Positions 1-7,965 of a stretch of 64,000 nt of DNA are shown one piece after another. A program made the position numbers and the translations under genes. Origin of the DNA: Methanomassiliicoccales archaeon LGM-RCC1 (GTDB taxonomy: Archaea; Thermoplasmatota; Thermoplasmata; Methanomassiliicoccales; Methanomethylophilaceae); contig CP115555.1 in assembly GCA_030168575.1 (NCBI GenBank), forward strand, positions 248,001-312,000, in the 5' to 3' direction. The first letter of the stretch is position 1. Each line of letters opens with the position of its first letter. Under the pieces are notes generated by a model. It did not search any database and had not been told where the DNA came from. It worked only from the letters and a program-made list of their open reading frames with translations.

Positions 1-1599
1 GAGATCTTCTCCGATATCGGATTGATCATGCTGATGTTCTCCATAGGGATGGAGATCGACATACGCAAACTGAAGGAACAGGGTAAATTCGCAGTCATCG
101 TCGCCGCCGTCCAGCTTCCGCTGATGGTCATAGGCGGGGTGCTGGCGGGTTTCCTTCTCGGATTCAATACGCTCCAGTGCATATGCCTGGGCTGCATAAT
201 ATCCGGTTCAAGTACGGCCGTCGTGATGGCCGTCCTTCAGTCACAGGGGCAGCTGGACAAGGAGCATATCGAGCTGCTGGTTCTGGTCACCATAATGGAG
301 GACATCGGACAGGTCATAATGCTCTCGATGCTCACCCCCATGCTGACGGGAGGCTCCATGGGCACAGAAGACCTGGCGATACTCATCGCAGAGATCGCCA
401 TATTCATGGTTGCCTGCTTCACGCTCGGACTCTACATCGTCCCCCGCATCATAGATTGGTTCTACATGAGGTCCAACGACGAGCTGATCTCGCTGCTTTG
501 CATAGGTGCGTTGTTCGTCCTGTCCTACGCCGCGACCAAGATGGGGCTGTCCGTCGCAATCGGAGCATTCCTGATGGGTGTAATAGTGGGAACTTCTCGT
601 CCGAAACATGCGGTGGAGCACTTCGTGGACCCGATAAAGAGCCTGTTCATGGCCATGTTCTTCATATCTGTGGGAATGGAGGTCACCCTGGGCAGTCTGG
701 CCGAGAATCTGGCCCTCATCTTCATCATATACGCGGTATTCGCGATATGCAAGACCGCGACCGTGTACTTGGGATACTGGGTGGGCAACGGTGATCAACG
801 CACCGGATTCGTGTCGGCTATCGGCCTGTGCGCCATGGGAGAATTCGCCTTCATCATCGCCAAGCAGGCTTTGGACAACGGCGTGGTGGATCAGGGATTC
901 TACTCGTCCGTCATCGGAGCGGCGCTTATCTCCATGATCTTCCTGCCCATATTGACCAGATACTCGGGCAAAGGCTATGATGCACTGTACAAGGCATGCC
1001 CCAACGGAGTAAAGAGGGGCTTCGCCAGACTGACCTCTGTCAGGGACAGATTCTATGATGACCTCAACACGCTGTCACAGAACATGAGGCAGGCATTCAC
1101 ATCAGGTCTGGGGTCGGTCTACTTCAACTTGTTCCTGATAATCGTCGTCGAGGTCCTGTTCTACTTCGGATATGGGCCGGGATGCGGATGGCTCCAGGAG
1201 AGCTTCGGAATAGACAAGACGCTTGCGATGTATGTGCTCCTGTTCATCAACATCCTGATATTGCTCAGACCCTGCATGAGGCAGGTCTCGAACATACGTG
1301 TGCTGCTCTATCTCCTCTCCATGGGTAAGCTGAAAAACAACAGGGACATACCTGAGGACAGGGCGAAATTCTACGAGACCATGAACCCGCTCCTGATAGC
1401 AGGAGTGGTCGACATATTGATCGTGGCATTGGTCCCCAATCCGCTGGATACCGGCTACCAGATATTCGTCAGCGCATGCATCGTCCTTGCAGTAGCAATC
1501 TACCAGGTCTACAGGTTCAAGGTCGGTAAGAGGAGCAAATCACTTGAAAAGGTCTTAAGCAAACTAGGGGCTGAGAGCGAGTCCCATTCGGAGGAATGA
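1..1599 (+). CDS. Cation/proton antiporter, CPA2 (Kef/NapA-like), 5' truncated by window edge
   Basis: The frame is open from base 1, so the N-terminus lies outside the window. The protein is almost entirely hydrophobic, with repeated membrane segments and the small-residue-rich stretches typical of monovalent cation:proton antiporter-2 proteins, for example GSSTAVVMAVLQSQG and GAFLMGVIVGTSRP. After the exchanger core come two or three further membrane segments and a short charged tail; no TrkA-N nucleotide-binding domain is visible. It probably exchanges Na+ or K+ for protons at the cytoplasmic membrane; the ion is not determined. asd starts 3 bases after its stop, so the two may be co-transcribed. 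Confidence 0.85.
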   Translation, partial: EIFSDIGLIMLMFSIGMEIDIRKLKEQGKFAVIVAAVQLPLMVIGGVLAGFLLGFNTLQCICLGCIISGSSTAVVMAVLQSQGQLDKEHIELLVLVTIMEDIGQVIMLSMLTPMLTGGSMGTEDLAILIAEIAIFMVACFTLGLYIVPRIIDWFYMRSNDELISLLCIGALFVLSYAATKMGLSVAIGAFLMGVIVGTSRPKHAVEHFVDPIKSLFMAMFFISVGMEVTLGSLAENLALIFIIYAVFAICKTATVYLGYWVGNGDQRTGFVSAIGLCAMGEFAFIIAKQALDNGVVDQGFYSSVIGAALISMIFLPILTRYSGKGYDALYKACPNGVKRGFARLTSVRDRFYDDLNTLSQNMRQAFTSGLGSVYFNLFLIIVVEVLFYFGYGPGCGWLQESFGIDKTLAMYVLLFINILILLRPCMRQVSNIRVLLYLLSMGKLKNNRDIPEDRAKFYETMNPLLIAGVVDILIVALVPNPLDTGYQIFVSACIVLAVAIYQVYRFKVGKRSKSLEKVLSKLGAESESHSEE

Positions 1600-1602
1600 A
1601 AA

Positions 1603-2688
1603 ATGGATAAGTTGAAAGTCGGAATACTAGGTGCCACCGGTATGGTGGGGCAGAGATTCGTGTCCCTGCTGGCAGACCACCCCTGGTACGAGATCACCGT
1701 GCTCGCCGCCAGCGAGCGTTCTGCGGGCAAGACATACATGGATGCCCTCGGAGGACGCTGGAGCATCGAGACACCGGTCCCCGAGAAGATCGGGAAGATG
1801 ATGGTACAGAACGTGGCCGACATAGACGATATCTGCAGCAAGGTGGACTTCGTGTTCAGCGCCCTCAGCATGTCGAAGGAGGAGATCAGGAAGATCGAGG
1901 ACGACTACGCCAAGAAGGAGATCCCGGTCGTATCCAACAACAGCGCTCACCGCTGGACCCCCGACGTACCCATGATCCTCCCCGAGATCAACCCGCACCA
2001 CATGGCGGTCATCGAGGCACAGAAGAAGCGCCTCGGCACTAAACGCGGATTCATAGCCGTCAAGCCCAACTGCTCGATCCAGAGCTACACTCCGGTTCTT
2101 GAGGCATGGAAGGAGTTCGAGCCCTACGAGGTCATCGTGACCACCTACCAGGCCATCTCAGGAGCGGGAAAGAACTTCGACACCTGGCCCGAGATGGTGG
2201 GCAACGTCATACCCTACATCTCCGGCGAGGAGGACAAGAGCGAGAAGGAGCCCCTCCGTATCTGGGGAAAGGTCGAGAACGGTGAGATCGTCCCTGCGAC
2301 CAGCCCCCTGATCACCAGCCAATGCATCCGCGTCCCCGTCCTGTACGGACACACCGCGGCCGTGTTCGTCAAACTTAGGAAACCGGCAACCAAGGAGCAG
2401 CTCATCCAGAAGATGGAGGAGTTCAAGGGAGAGCCTCAGGACCTCGATCTTCCCAGTGCACCGAAGCAGTTCATCAAGTACTTCCAGGAGGATGACCGTC
2501 CCCAGGTCATCAAGGACGTGAACTACGAGAACGGCATGGGTGTCACGGTCGGAAGGCTCAGACCCGACAGCGTCTACGACTGGAAGTTCGTAGGGCTGTC
2601 TCACAACACCCTCCGCGGTGCGGCCGGAGGCGCAGTTCTATGCGCCGAACTGCTGACCGCAAAGGGCCTTATCGCCAAAAAAGAATGA
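1603..2688 (+). CDS. asd: Aspartate-semialdehyde dehydrogenase
   Basis: NADP-dependent reduction of aspartyl phosphate to aspartate semialdehyde, the branch-point step to lysine, threonine and methionine. The 361-residue protein starts with the Rossmann motif GILGATGMVGQRF and carries the active-site cysteine in KPNCSIQ (around residue 150), followed by a GAGK segment. It resembles the archaeal/fungal subgroup. The other diaminopimelate-route genes (ask, dapA, dapB, dapL, dapF, lysA) lie at 27.8-34.1 kb. The antiporter gene ends 3 bases upstream, and a strong hairpin terminator follows. Confidence 0.95.
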   Translation: MDKLKVGILGATGMVGQRFVSLLADHPWYEITVLAASERSAGKTYMDALGGRWSIETPVPEKIGKMMVQNVADIDDICSKVDFVFSALSMSKEEIRKIEDDYAKKEIPVVSNNSAHRWTPDVPMILPEINPHHMAVIEAQKKRLGTKRGFIAVKPNCSIQSYTPVLEAWKEFEPYEVIVTTYQAISGAGKNFDTWPEMVGNVIPYISGEEDKSEKEPLRIWGKVENGEIVPATSPLITSQCIRVPVLYGHTAAVFVKLRKPATKEQLIQKMEEFKGEPQDLDLPSAPKQFIKYFQEDDRPQVIKDVNYENGMGVTVGRLRPDSVYDWKFVGLSHNTLRGAAGGAVLCAELLTAKGLIAKKE

Positions 2689-2692
2689 AAAC

Positions 2693-2722
2693 GACGGGGG
2701 ATATCCCCCGTCTGAGTTTTTT
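2693..2722. terminator. Intrinsic-type terminator between convergent genes
   Basis: A perfect 20-base palindrome (GACGGGGGATATCCCCCGTC, 2693-2712) is followed by TGAG and six Ts. It lies 5 bases after asd and directly before the 3' end of the convergent PLD gene, so it could serve both strands. Confidence 0.7.
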
Positions 2723-2723
2723 C

Positions 2724-4160
2724 TCAGGACAGGCTGCTGAACAGCCTTGAGACGGCTACTCTGGCCTGCTGATATCCGTTGAGGTTCTCGTAATCCTCGC
2801 GGGTGTATTCCGTGCAGTACTCCAGATCCTCCATGAATGCCTCGTCCATCTGACGGCCTATCTCCTTGGACAGGATCATCGCGTTGGTCTCGAAGTTGAG
2901 CACGAGCGAACGGTCGTCGAAGTTGGCCGAACCGACGGAGCAGTACTCCCCGTCGACCACCATTGTCTTGGAATGCACGAATCCGCGGTTGTACATGTAC
3001 ACCTTCACTCCGTTGCCCATGACGGCGTATGCACAGCGGATGTTATTCCAGAAGACGAACATGTGGTCCGGCTTGTCCGGGATTATGACCCTGACATCCA
3101 CTCCCCTGGCCGCTGCCATGGTGAGTGCGTCCTGAAGAGAATCGTCCGGTATGAAGTAGGGCGAGTGGAGATACACGGACTTCTTTGCCTTGTTGATCAG
3201 CGCAAGGTACTCCAGCCTGACCGGGTTGAAATCAGAGACATCCGGACCTCCGGACACGGTGATGATCCTGGTCTCGCCGCTGGTGCTCTGATCCGCATCG
3301 GGATAGAAGCGCTTGACTCCCTCCCTGTCGGAGCTCAGAGGCTCCTTCGTTGCGTACTCCCAGTCCATCTGGAATCTAAGCATCAGAGGCTTGACGGCGG
3401 AACCGGTTATGCGGACTGCGGTGTCCCTCCAGAATCCCAACGGTCCCTTTCCCAGGTACTCGTCGCCGACATTGAATCCCCCGCAGTAAGCGATCTTTCC
3501 GTCGATGACGGCGATCTTCCTGTGGTTACGGTTGTTCTTCTTGGGGCTGAACATCAGCCAAATGACGTTGTGGAATGCCCCGAACTTGCCCCCGGCCTGC
3601 CTGAACTTCTTGATGGCGGCCTTGGGCCCTTTCCCGACACCGAAATAATCGGTGAGGAACCTGACCTCCACACCCTCCTTGACCTTCTGCGTCAGGATCT
3701 CCAGAAGCTCGTTTCCGAGCTCGTCGTTCCTCACTATGTAGTACTCGATGTTGATGAAATCCTTCGCGGCCCTGAGGTCCTCGTACATGTCCTTGAACTT
3801 GTCCTCCCCCAAGGTGTAGAGGCGGACGTTGTTATCCCTCGAATAGCCCAGACCGCCCATGTTGTGAACGGCCGTCATCAGCTCGCGGTAGTCCGGATCC
3901 GATTCCGTATCTATGTCGTCCTTGGCGATCTTGAATTCGTCCTCTATCTTATCGTCCTTCACGCCTTTGAGACTGAAGACATGCTTCGAATAGAACGACT
4001 GTCCGATGAACAGATAGATCACGAAACCTACCACCGGGAGGAATATGAAGGCCAGCGCCCACATGATCAGCTTAGCAGGATGGCCTCTCTCCGAGAAGAA
4101 CAGGAAGAGCAGGAATATCACATCCATCTCGATGGCAAACTGAGTCAACCAGTCTATCAT
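2724..4160 (-). CDS. Cardiolipin-synthase-like phospholipase D family protein
   Basis: The 478-residue protein has two N-terminal membrane segments (about residues 5-55), then two PLD catalytic motifs: HRKIAVID followed by GKIAYCGGFNVGDEY, and HSKTMVVD followed by GEYCSVGSANFDDRS. This is the ClsA layout. Bacterial homologues join two phosphatidylglycerols into cardiolipin; in an archaeon the substrates would be ether lipids such as archaetidylglycerol, which is inference. It converges on asd and is preceded by a membrane-protein gene 4 bases upstream on the same strand. Confidence 0.9.
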   Translation of the reverse strand: MIDWLTQFAIEMDVIFLLFLFFSERGHPAKLIMWALAFIFLPVVGFVIYLFIGQSFYSKHVFSLKGVKDDKIEDEFKIAKDDIDTESDPDYRELMTAVHNMGGLGYSRDNNVRLYTLGEDKFKDMYEDLRAAKDFINIEYYIVRNDELGNELLEILTQKVKEGVEVRFLTDYFGVGKGPKAAIKKFRQAGGKFGAFHNVIWLMFSPKKNNRNHRKIAVIDGKIAYCGGFNVGDEYLGKGPLGFWRDTAVRITGSAVKPLMLRFQMDWEYATKEPLSSDREGVKRFYPDADQSTSGETRIITVSGGPDVSDFNPVRLEYLALINKAKKSVYLHSPYFIPDDSLQDALTMAAARGVDVRVIIPDKPDHMFVFWNNIRCAYAVMGNGVKVYMYNRGFVHSKTMVVDGEYCSVGSANFDDRSLVLNFETNAMILSKEIGRQMDEAFMEDLEYCTEYTREDYENLNGYQQARVAVSRLFSSLS

Positions 4161-4164
4161 GCTA

Positions 4165-4788
4165 TCACACCCTCCTCGGTTTGAATCCCATCTCCTCTCT
4201 GACCCCGGTATCCAGAAGGAAGAGGAGCATGAAGATGGCGATGATCAGATGGCTGGTGCAGTAGATCAGATCCTCATACGATTCTACGGGAAGGACGTTG
4301 TATACCGCCATGATGATGAAGGCGATTACCAGTACAGCCCAAAGGAACTTCTTCAGAGGCCCTTTCTTTCCCTTGCCTATCTTGTATGAGACCAGCATCA
4401 GGACCACACAGAATACTATGCCTATCGCCATCGTTATCAGACCGTCGGCCAACGATCCGATGCATACTATCTCGCCGATGGCGTCCATAACCTCTATGAT
4501 CAGTGTGGTCACACCGACGATTATGACATATTGGGAGAGTATCTGAACGCTGCCGGAGACCTTCCCTATCATGACCCTGTGAGCGTTCCAAGCGTACAGC
4601 AGGGCAGAGATGAGCCTCCCTGAACCTACTATTACACAGAACAGAACAACATCTGCGACCTCGATCGGAATTTCCATGTCAATGAATCCGAACGGGATCA
4701 GCATCACGAGGACAGAGTCGAAGATAAAGAAGGCGGCTACGGCCCAGAATACTAGCCCAAGAACCTTCTCATTTTCGAAGAACAACAT
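4165..4788 (-). CDS. Polytopic membrane protein of unknown function
   Basis: The 207-residue protein has about five to six predicted membrane segments separated by short charged loops, one of them the lysine-rich KIGKGKKGPLKK, and a short basic tail (GFKPRRV). I recognise no family motif. Its stop lies 4 bases before the start of the PLD phospholipid-synthase gene on the same strand, so the two are probably co-transcribed and a role in envelope lipids is possible. Confidence 0.65.
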   Translation of the reverse strand: MLFFENEKVLGLVFWAVAAFFIFDSVLVMLIPFGFIDMEIPIEVADVVLFCVIVGSGRLISALLYAWNAHRVMIGKVSGSVQILSQYVIIVGVTTLIIEVMDAIGEIVCIGSLADGLITMAIGIVFCVVLMLVSYKIGKGKKGPLKKFLWAVLVIAFIIMAVYNVLPVESYEDLIYCTSHLIIAIFMLLFLLDTGVREEMGFKPRRV

Positions 4789-5021
4789 TCTATTACCAGG
4801 TGCTGGAAGCGGTTTAACGGTATAAATTTAGTATGTATTGCCGGCTCTTAACAGGTCTATTTCGTACTGACCTATGCCGTCATCCCCAACATCTGATGCA
4901 TATCAACAGACCAGATTCCCGAAAGACCTGTGACGGATGCAGTATAATTCCTAAGGCTTTACTGGATGCTATAGCCAACCGACTCGTCTGATGTTAAAAT
5001 TCCGACTGTCCTGTAATTACC

Positions 5022-5034
5022 TTTTTTTATTACC
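5022..5034 (+). promoter_or_regulatory. TATA-box promoter for the secreted protein at 5052
   Basis: The tract TTTTTTTATTA is centred about 24 bases upstream of the ATG at 5052, so the transcript is predicted to be leaderless. The whole 4789-5051 spacer is AT-rich compared with neighbouring genes, and I see no other gene in it. Confidence 0.5.
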
Positions 5035-5051
5035 TAATGTGCTAGACAATT

Positions 5052-5972
5052 ATGAAATCATCTTACATAGCGGTTATTTTAGTTGCGATCATCGCTGTGG
5101 CTGGAGTAGGAGCCTATTTCCTGCTGAACAACAGCGGCGATGACAACATCAGAACAGATTTGAAAGTGGGCGATTACATCGAAGTCGAGATATCATCACA
5201 CGGTAAAAACACCGAAGTTCATGATGACTACGAGGTCGCTTCTTTCCTGGCTAACTTCCTTTACGTCACCACAGAAGGATTTGAAAAGACCGGCACAGAG
5301 ACAATAGAGTACAAAGGACAGAATGTCGTTTGTGACGTTTACAAACAGACTAGTGCAGAATTCGGCGAATTCGCAATGTATATCGAACCGAAATCTGGCG
5401 TTAAATACAAAGAGACCTTCGATAAAACAATTATGGGAACCGGTAGCGTAGAATTGCTGGACACGAACCTGGATCTCACAAAGACACTCGATGAACAAGT
5501 GGTCACCAACGGTTCTTTCACAAAGACGAAGAGCACCTTAGGTTCGAATTTAGAAACCACAATCACCGTATCGAATCTGGATGGCGATCTGTGTACCATA
5601 ACTGTTGTCCAAGACGAGAACACGGATATGACCGAAAAAATCGTCATCAAATCCATCGATGGAGAGAAAATAAAGACCGAATCAGGCATAGAGTTTACCA
5701 AAACTCAATTCCTCGCCCTTGTGTCATATGAATATGAGCAGAAGAACCTCGAAGAGATGTATAAAGTGGCATACGGTCAGAAATACTCCGAGACCATTGA
5801 CACCGCTTTCGGAAAGAAGAAGGTGACCGTCCAGGAGGGAACATACCAGGATCACGGATTTGACAAAGTTACCATGACATTCTACTTCGATTCGAATAAC
5901 GTCCTCTACAAGACCACACAGGGCGATACTCAGGAAATGACCCTGAAAGGCACCAGCCTCATAAAGCTCTGA
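5052..5972 (+). CDS. Membrane-anchored extracytoplasmic protein, unknown function
   Basis: The 306-residue protein has one N-terminal hydrophobic helix (about residues 5-25, IAVILVAIIAVAGVGAYFLL) followed by a polar, beta-rich, threonine-rich domain with acidic bias. This suggests a single-pass protein with its domain outside the cell. There is no cysteine lipobox. No known family is recognisable. The gene has more A and T than its neighbours, its own TATA box and its own terminator, so it is a monocistronic unit. Confidence 0.75.
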   Translation: MKSSYIAVILVAIIAVAGVGAYFLLNNSGDDNIRTDLKVGDYIEVEISSHGKNTEVHDDYEVASFLANFLYVTTEGFEKTGTETIEYKGQNVVCDVYKQTSAEFGEFAMYIEPKSGVKYKETFDKTIMGTGSVELLDTNLDLTKTLDEQVVTNGSFTKTKSTLGSNLETTITVSNLDGDLCTITVVQDENTDMTEKIVIKSIDGEKIKTESGIEFTKTQFLALVSYEYEQKNLEEMYKVAYGQKYSETIDTAFGKKKVTVQEGTYQDHGFDKVTMTFYFDSNNVLYKTTQGDTQEMTLKGTSLIKL

Positions 5973-5981
5973 AACCCAACC

Positions 5982-6011
5982 AGAGGTGGCCGACGGCCGC
6001 CTCTACATTTT
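5982..6011 (+). terminator. Hairpin terminator after the secreted-protein gene
   Basis: A 10-base stem (AGAGGTGGCC with GGCCGCCTCT, one G-T pair) and a 3-base loop at 5982-6004 are followed by ACATTTTG. The remaining spacer to 6292 shows no gene. Confidence 0.55.
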
Positions 6012-6292
6012 GTATTCCCAACGCACCTGACAGGGAATCTCAACAGAGCTATGAAGCATAACATAGCCCGTTTTCAGACCGATTTCTACTTCCAGCTCGC
6101 GAAGATGAATTCCAAATTGGCATCTTGAACGAAAGCCGCGGATCCAATCTGAAATATCTGCCCCATGCTTATACTGAACAAGGAGTGGATCGAGTTTTAA
6201 CAGTGCTCCGATTCACACTCTCACAACATCGTCTTCCTAAGGGATTTGAGAGCATTTGTATCTACCCAGACTAGGTTTGAGTGGGTGCGATT

Positions 6293-6312
6293 TTTATGTC
6301 AATTGACATAAA
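6293..6312. repeat. Perfect 20-base palindrome beside tRNA-Pro
   Basis: TTTATGTCAATTGACATAAA is a complete palindrome located 6 bases beyond the 3' end of the leftward tRNA-Pro gene. It may help terminate or process that transcript, or be a dimeric-regulator site. No gene starts close enough to decide. Confidence 0.5.
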
Positions 6313-6318
6313 TCGAAG

Positions 6319-6391
6319 TGGGCCCGCCCAGATTTGAACTGGAGTTACGTGCACCCCAAGCACGAAGGATACCAAGCTACCCCACGGGCCC
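6319..6391 (-). tRNA. tRNA-Pro (anticodon GGG)
   Basis: On the minus strand a full cloverleaf can be folded. The acceptor stem is GGGCCCG with CGGGCCC and discriminator A, the anticodon stem-loop is CGTGC-TTGGGGT-GCACG (anticodon GGG), and the T arm contains GTTCAAATC. CCA is not encoded. Confidence 0.93.
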
Positions 6392-6442
6392 GACAGAATC
6401 GGGGTAATCTGTTTCTGTTTAAATCGTTTGTGCATTAAAGTG

Positions 6443-6474
6443 CCCGCCTGGGCGGATGCCCAGACGGGTTTTTT
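6443..6474. terminator. Strong hairpin with T-run downstream of rpoN
   Basis: CCCGCCTGGGC and GCCCAGACGGG form a stem with a GGAT loop, followed on the plus strand by six Ts. It sits between the 3' end of the leftward ribosomal/rpoN operon and tRNA-Pro. For the leftward operon the hairpin is present but the T-run is on the wrong side; only a short CACTTTAA follows. Confidence 0.5.
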
Positions 6475-6481
6475 CACTGTT

Positions 6482-6673
6482 TTATCCTAGAGGCGCGATC
6501 TCGCCGATCAGATCAGCATGGGAGACGATCATCCTGCGACAGCAGTATCTCTCGAATCCGAGGTCGTCCAGGACGTCCTTGGGGTTCTCGCCTGCCTTCA
6601 CGCGCTTATCGTACTCGGGGTAGGCTGAGCCCACGACCTTTCCGCATGTGAAACATCTCACGGGTATTATCAT
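6482..6673 (-). CDS. rpoN: RNA polymerase subunit Rpo10 (RpoN/RPB10)
   Basis: The 63-residue zinc-binding assembly subunit of archaeal RNA polymerase. It has the diagnostic N-terminus [15 protein letters not shown] (CX2C) and the paired cysteines of RYCCRRM that complete the zinc site. It is the last gene of the eL18-uL13-uS9-RpoN operon, an order conserved in many archaea, and starts 9 bases after rps9. Confidence 0.97.
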   Translation of the reverse strand: MIIPVRCFTCGKVVGSAYPEYDKRVKAGENPKDVLDDLGFERYCCRRMIVSHADLIGEIAPLG

Positions 6674-6682
6674 GCTATCACT

Positions 6683-7084
6683 TCAACGGTAGGACTTCTG
6701 CTTCTTTGCACGTGCTCCGGGTCCCTGCGGGTTCTTCGGCAGTTTCCTTCTGTCATCGTTGATGATAAGGGTCCTGTCGTACTCCCTGAAGACGGACTCG
6801 AGCTCGTCGTCCTTGTAGAACTGGACGAGTCCCCTGGCGATGGCGGTCCTTGCTGCGGCCGCCTGGCCCATGACTCCTCCACCGTTCACGGTGACGGCGA
6901 TGTCGACCTTCTCTGCCTTCTCAGGAACGAGACCGAGGGGCTCCTCGATCTTCAGCCTTGCGAGCTCGGGGGTGAAGACGTCGATAGGGACCTTGTTGAT
7001 GGTGACCTTTCCGGTACCAGCCTTAACAACTGCCCTTGCGATAGCGGTCTTCCTCTTTCCACTTGTGTTTACGCACTCAACCAT
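6683..7084 (-). CDS. rps9: Small ribosomal subunit protein uS9
   Basis: The 133-residue protein starts with VECVNTSGKRKTAIARAVV and ends in the basic tail RAKKQKSYR, which in this family reaches the P-site tRNA. The GGGVMGQAAAARTAIARGLV segment is typical of the core. It sits between rpl13 (4 bases upstream) and rpoN. Confidence 0.97.
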   Translation of the reverse strand: MVECVNTSGKRKTAIARAVVKAGTGKVTINKVPIDVFTPELARLKIEEPLGLVPEKAEKVDIAVTVNGGGVMGQAAAARTAIARGLVQFYKDDELESVFREYDRTLIINDDRRKLPKNPQGPGARAKKQKSYR

Positions 7085-7088
7085 GGAA

Positions 7089-7514
7089 TCACCTCACTTT
7101 TGAACCCAGGTATTTGGATACGGCTCCCAGGGTCGTGTAGTAACCGCCGATCTTCTTCACTGCTCCCTCAGGCTTCTCCATCTCCGACTCCTGGAACTGC
7201 TTAGGGGTTCCGACGAAGACGTGGAGTCTCCTGTAGGCTTCTCTTCCGCTGGTGCTGGTCCAGGGGATCATTCCTCTGACACACCTCTTGAACAGGAGAT
7301 CCGCCCTGCGGGGGTAGAATGGTCCTTTCCTCTTGGTTGTGTCTCCGCGGTCGACCTTTGCCTTGAAGTCGGCGAAGGTGTTCTCCTTCTTACCGGTGAT
7401 GACAATGGCCTCTGCGTTGACGACGACGATCTCCTCGCCGTTCATGATCCTCTTCGCGACAATGGCTGCGAGCCTTCCGTGAATGAGGTTCCTTCCGTCG
7501 ATAACTGTAACCAT
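7089..7514 (-). CDS. rpl13: Large ribosomal subunit protein uL13
   Basis: A 141-residue protein beginning MVTVIDGRNLIHGRLA, with the family segments VVNAEAIVITGKK and RGMIPW. The ATG at 7514 is chosen over an in-frame GTG at 7523 because GAGGTGAT, a strong ribosome-binding site, lies directly before the ATG and overlaps the GTG. The site also contains the stop codon of rpl18e, so translation is probably coupled. Confidence 0.95.
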   Translation of the reverse strand: MVTVIDGRNLIHGRLAAIVAKRIMNGEEIVVVNAEAIVITGKKENTFADFKAKVDRGDTTKRKGPFYPRRADLLFKRCVRGMIPWTSTSGREAYRRLHVFVGTPKQFQESEMEKPEGAVKKIGGYYTTLGAVSKYLGSKVR

Positions 7515-7519
7515 CCAAA

Positions 7520-7879
7520 TCACCTCATGATCCTGACACCGGTTCCCTTGGGGTTCTCCTTTGCGAGCTCCTCGAGGGACAGCGTCTTTCCGCCTGCGGC
7601 TACGATTGCTTTCGCGGCAGCATCGGAGAAGCTGTATGCGGCTACTGTTACCTTCTTGCTGATGCTACCTGCTGCGAGAACTTTACCGGGGACGAGGATT
7701 GTCTCTCCGTCTGCGGCATACCTCTCGATTTTGCTGAGATTCGCTTCGGCCCAGTTCCTCTTGGGTTTCTCGAGCCTAAGCGCGATGTCTCGCCAGATAG
7801 CAGCGTTGTTGTCCCTGGTGATTGCCTTCAGATTATCGATCGTGGCAACCAACTGGGGGTTTGTCTTTGCTGTTGTCAT
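7520..7879 (-). CDS. rpl18e: Large ribosomal subunit protein eL18
   Basis: First gene of the ribosomal operon. The ATG at 7879 gives 119 residues starting MTTAKTNPQLVATIDNLK, the usual eL18 N-terminus. An upstream GTG at 7921 is rejected because it lies too close to the TATA box and a GGGAGAG ribosome-binding site precedes 7879. The C-terminal GTGVRIMR is typical. Confidence 0.93.
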   Translation of the reverse strand: MTTAKTNPQLVATIDNLKAITRDNNAAIWRDIALRLEKPKRNWAEANLSKIERYAADGETILVPGKVLAAGSISKKVTVAAYSFSDAAAKAIVAAGGKTLSLEELAKENPKGTGVRIMR

Positions 7880-7927
7880 ATTTCTGACTCTCCCGACATT
7901 TGGGTAGACCCTCGTATTCACGTCCCT

Positions 7928-7941
7928 AATATAAAGGTATC
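7928..7941 (-). promoter_or_regulatory. TATA box of the ribosomal/rpoN operon
   Basis: On the minus strand ATACCTTTATATTA is centred near 7933. It predicts transcription starting near 7907 and a leader of about 28 bases before the eL18 ATG at 7879. It lies in the short gap after cbiA, so the ribosomal operon is not dependent on cobalamin-cluster transcription. Confidence 0.6.
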
Positions 7942-7965
7942 TACGCGTGTATTATAGGGACAGGG

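Noticed and set aside
2973-4184. Plus-strand open frame of 403 codons
   Set aside because: Antisense to the PLD gene with both HKD motifs.
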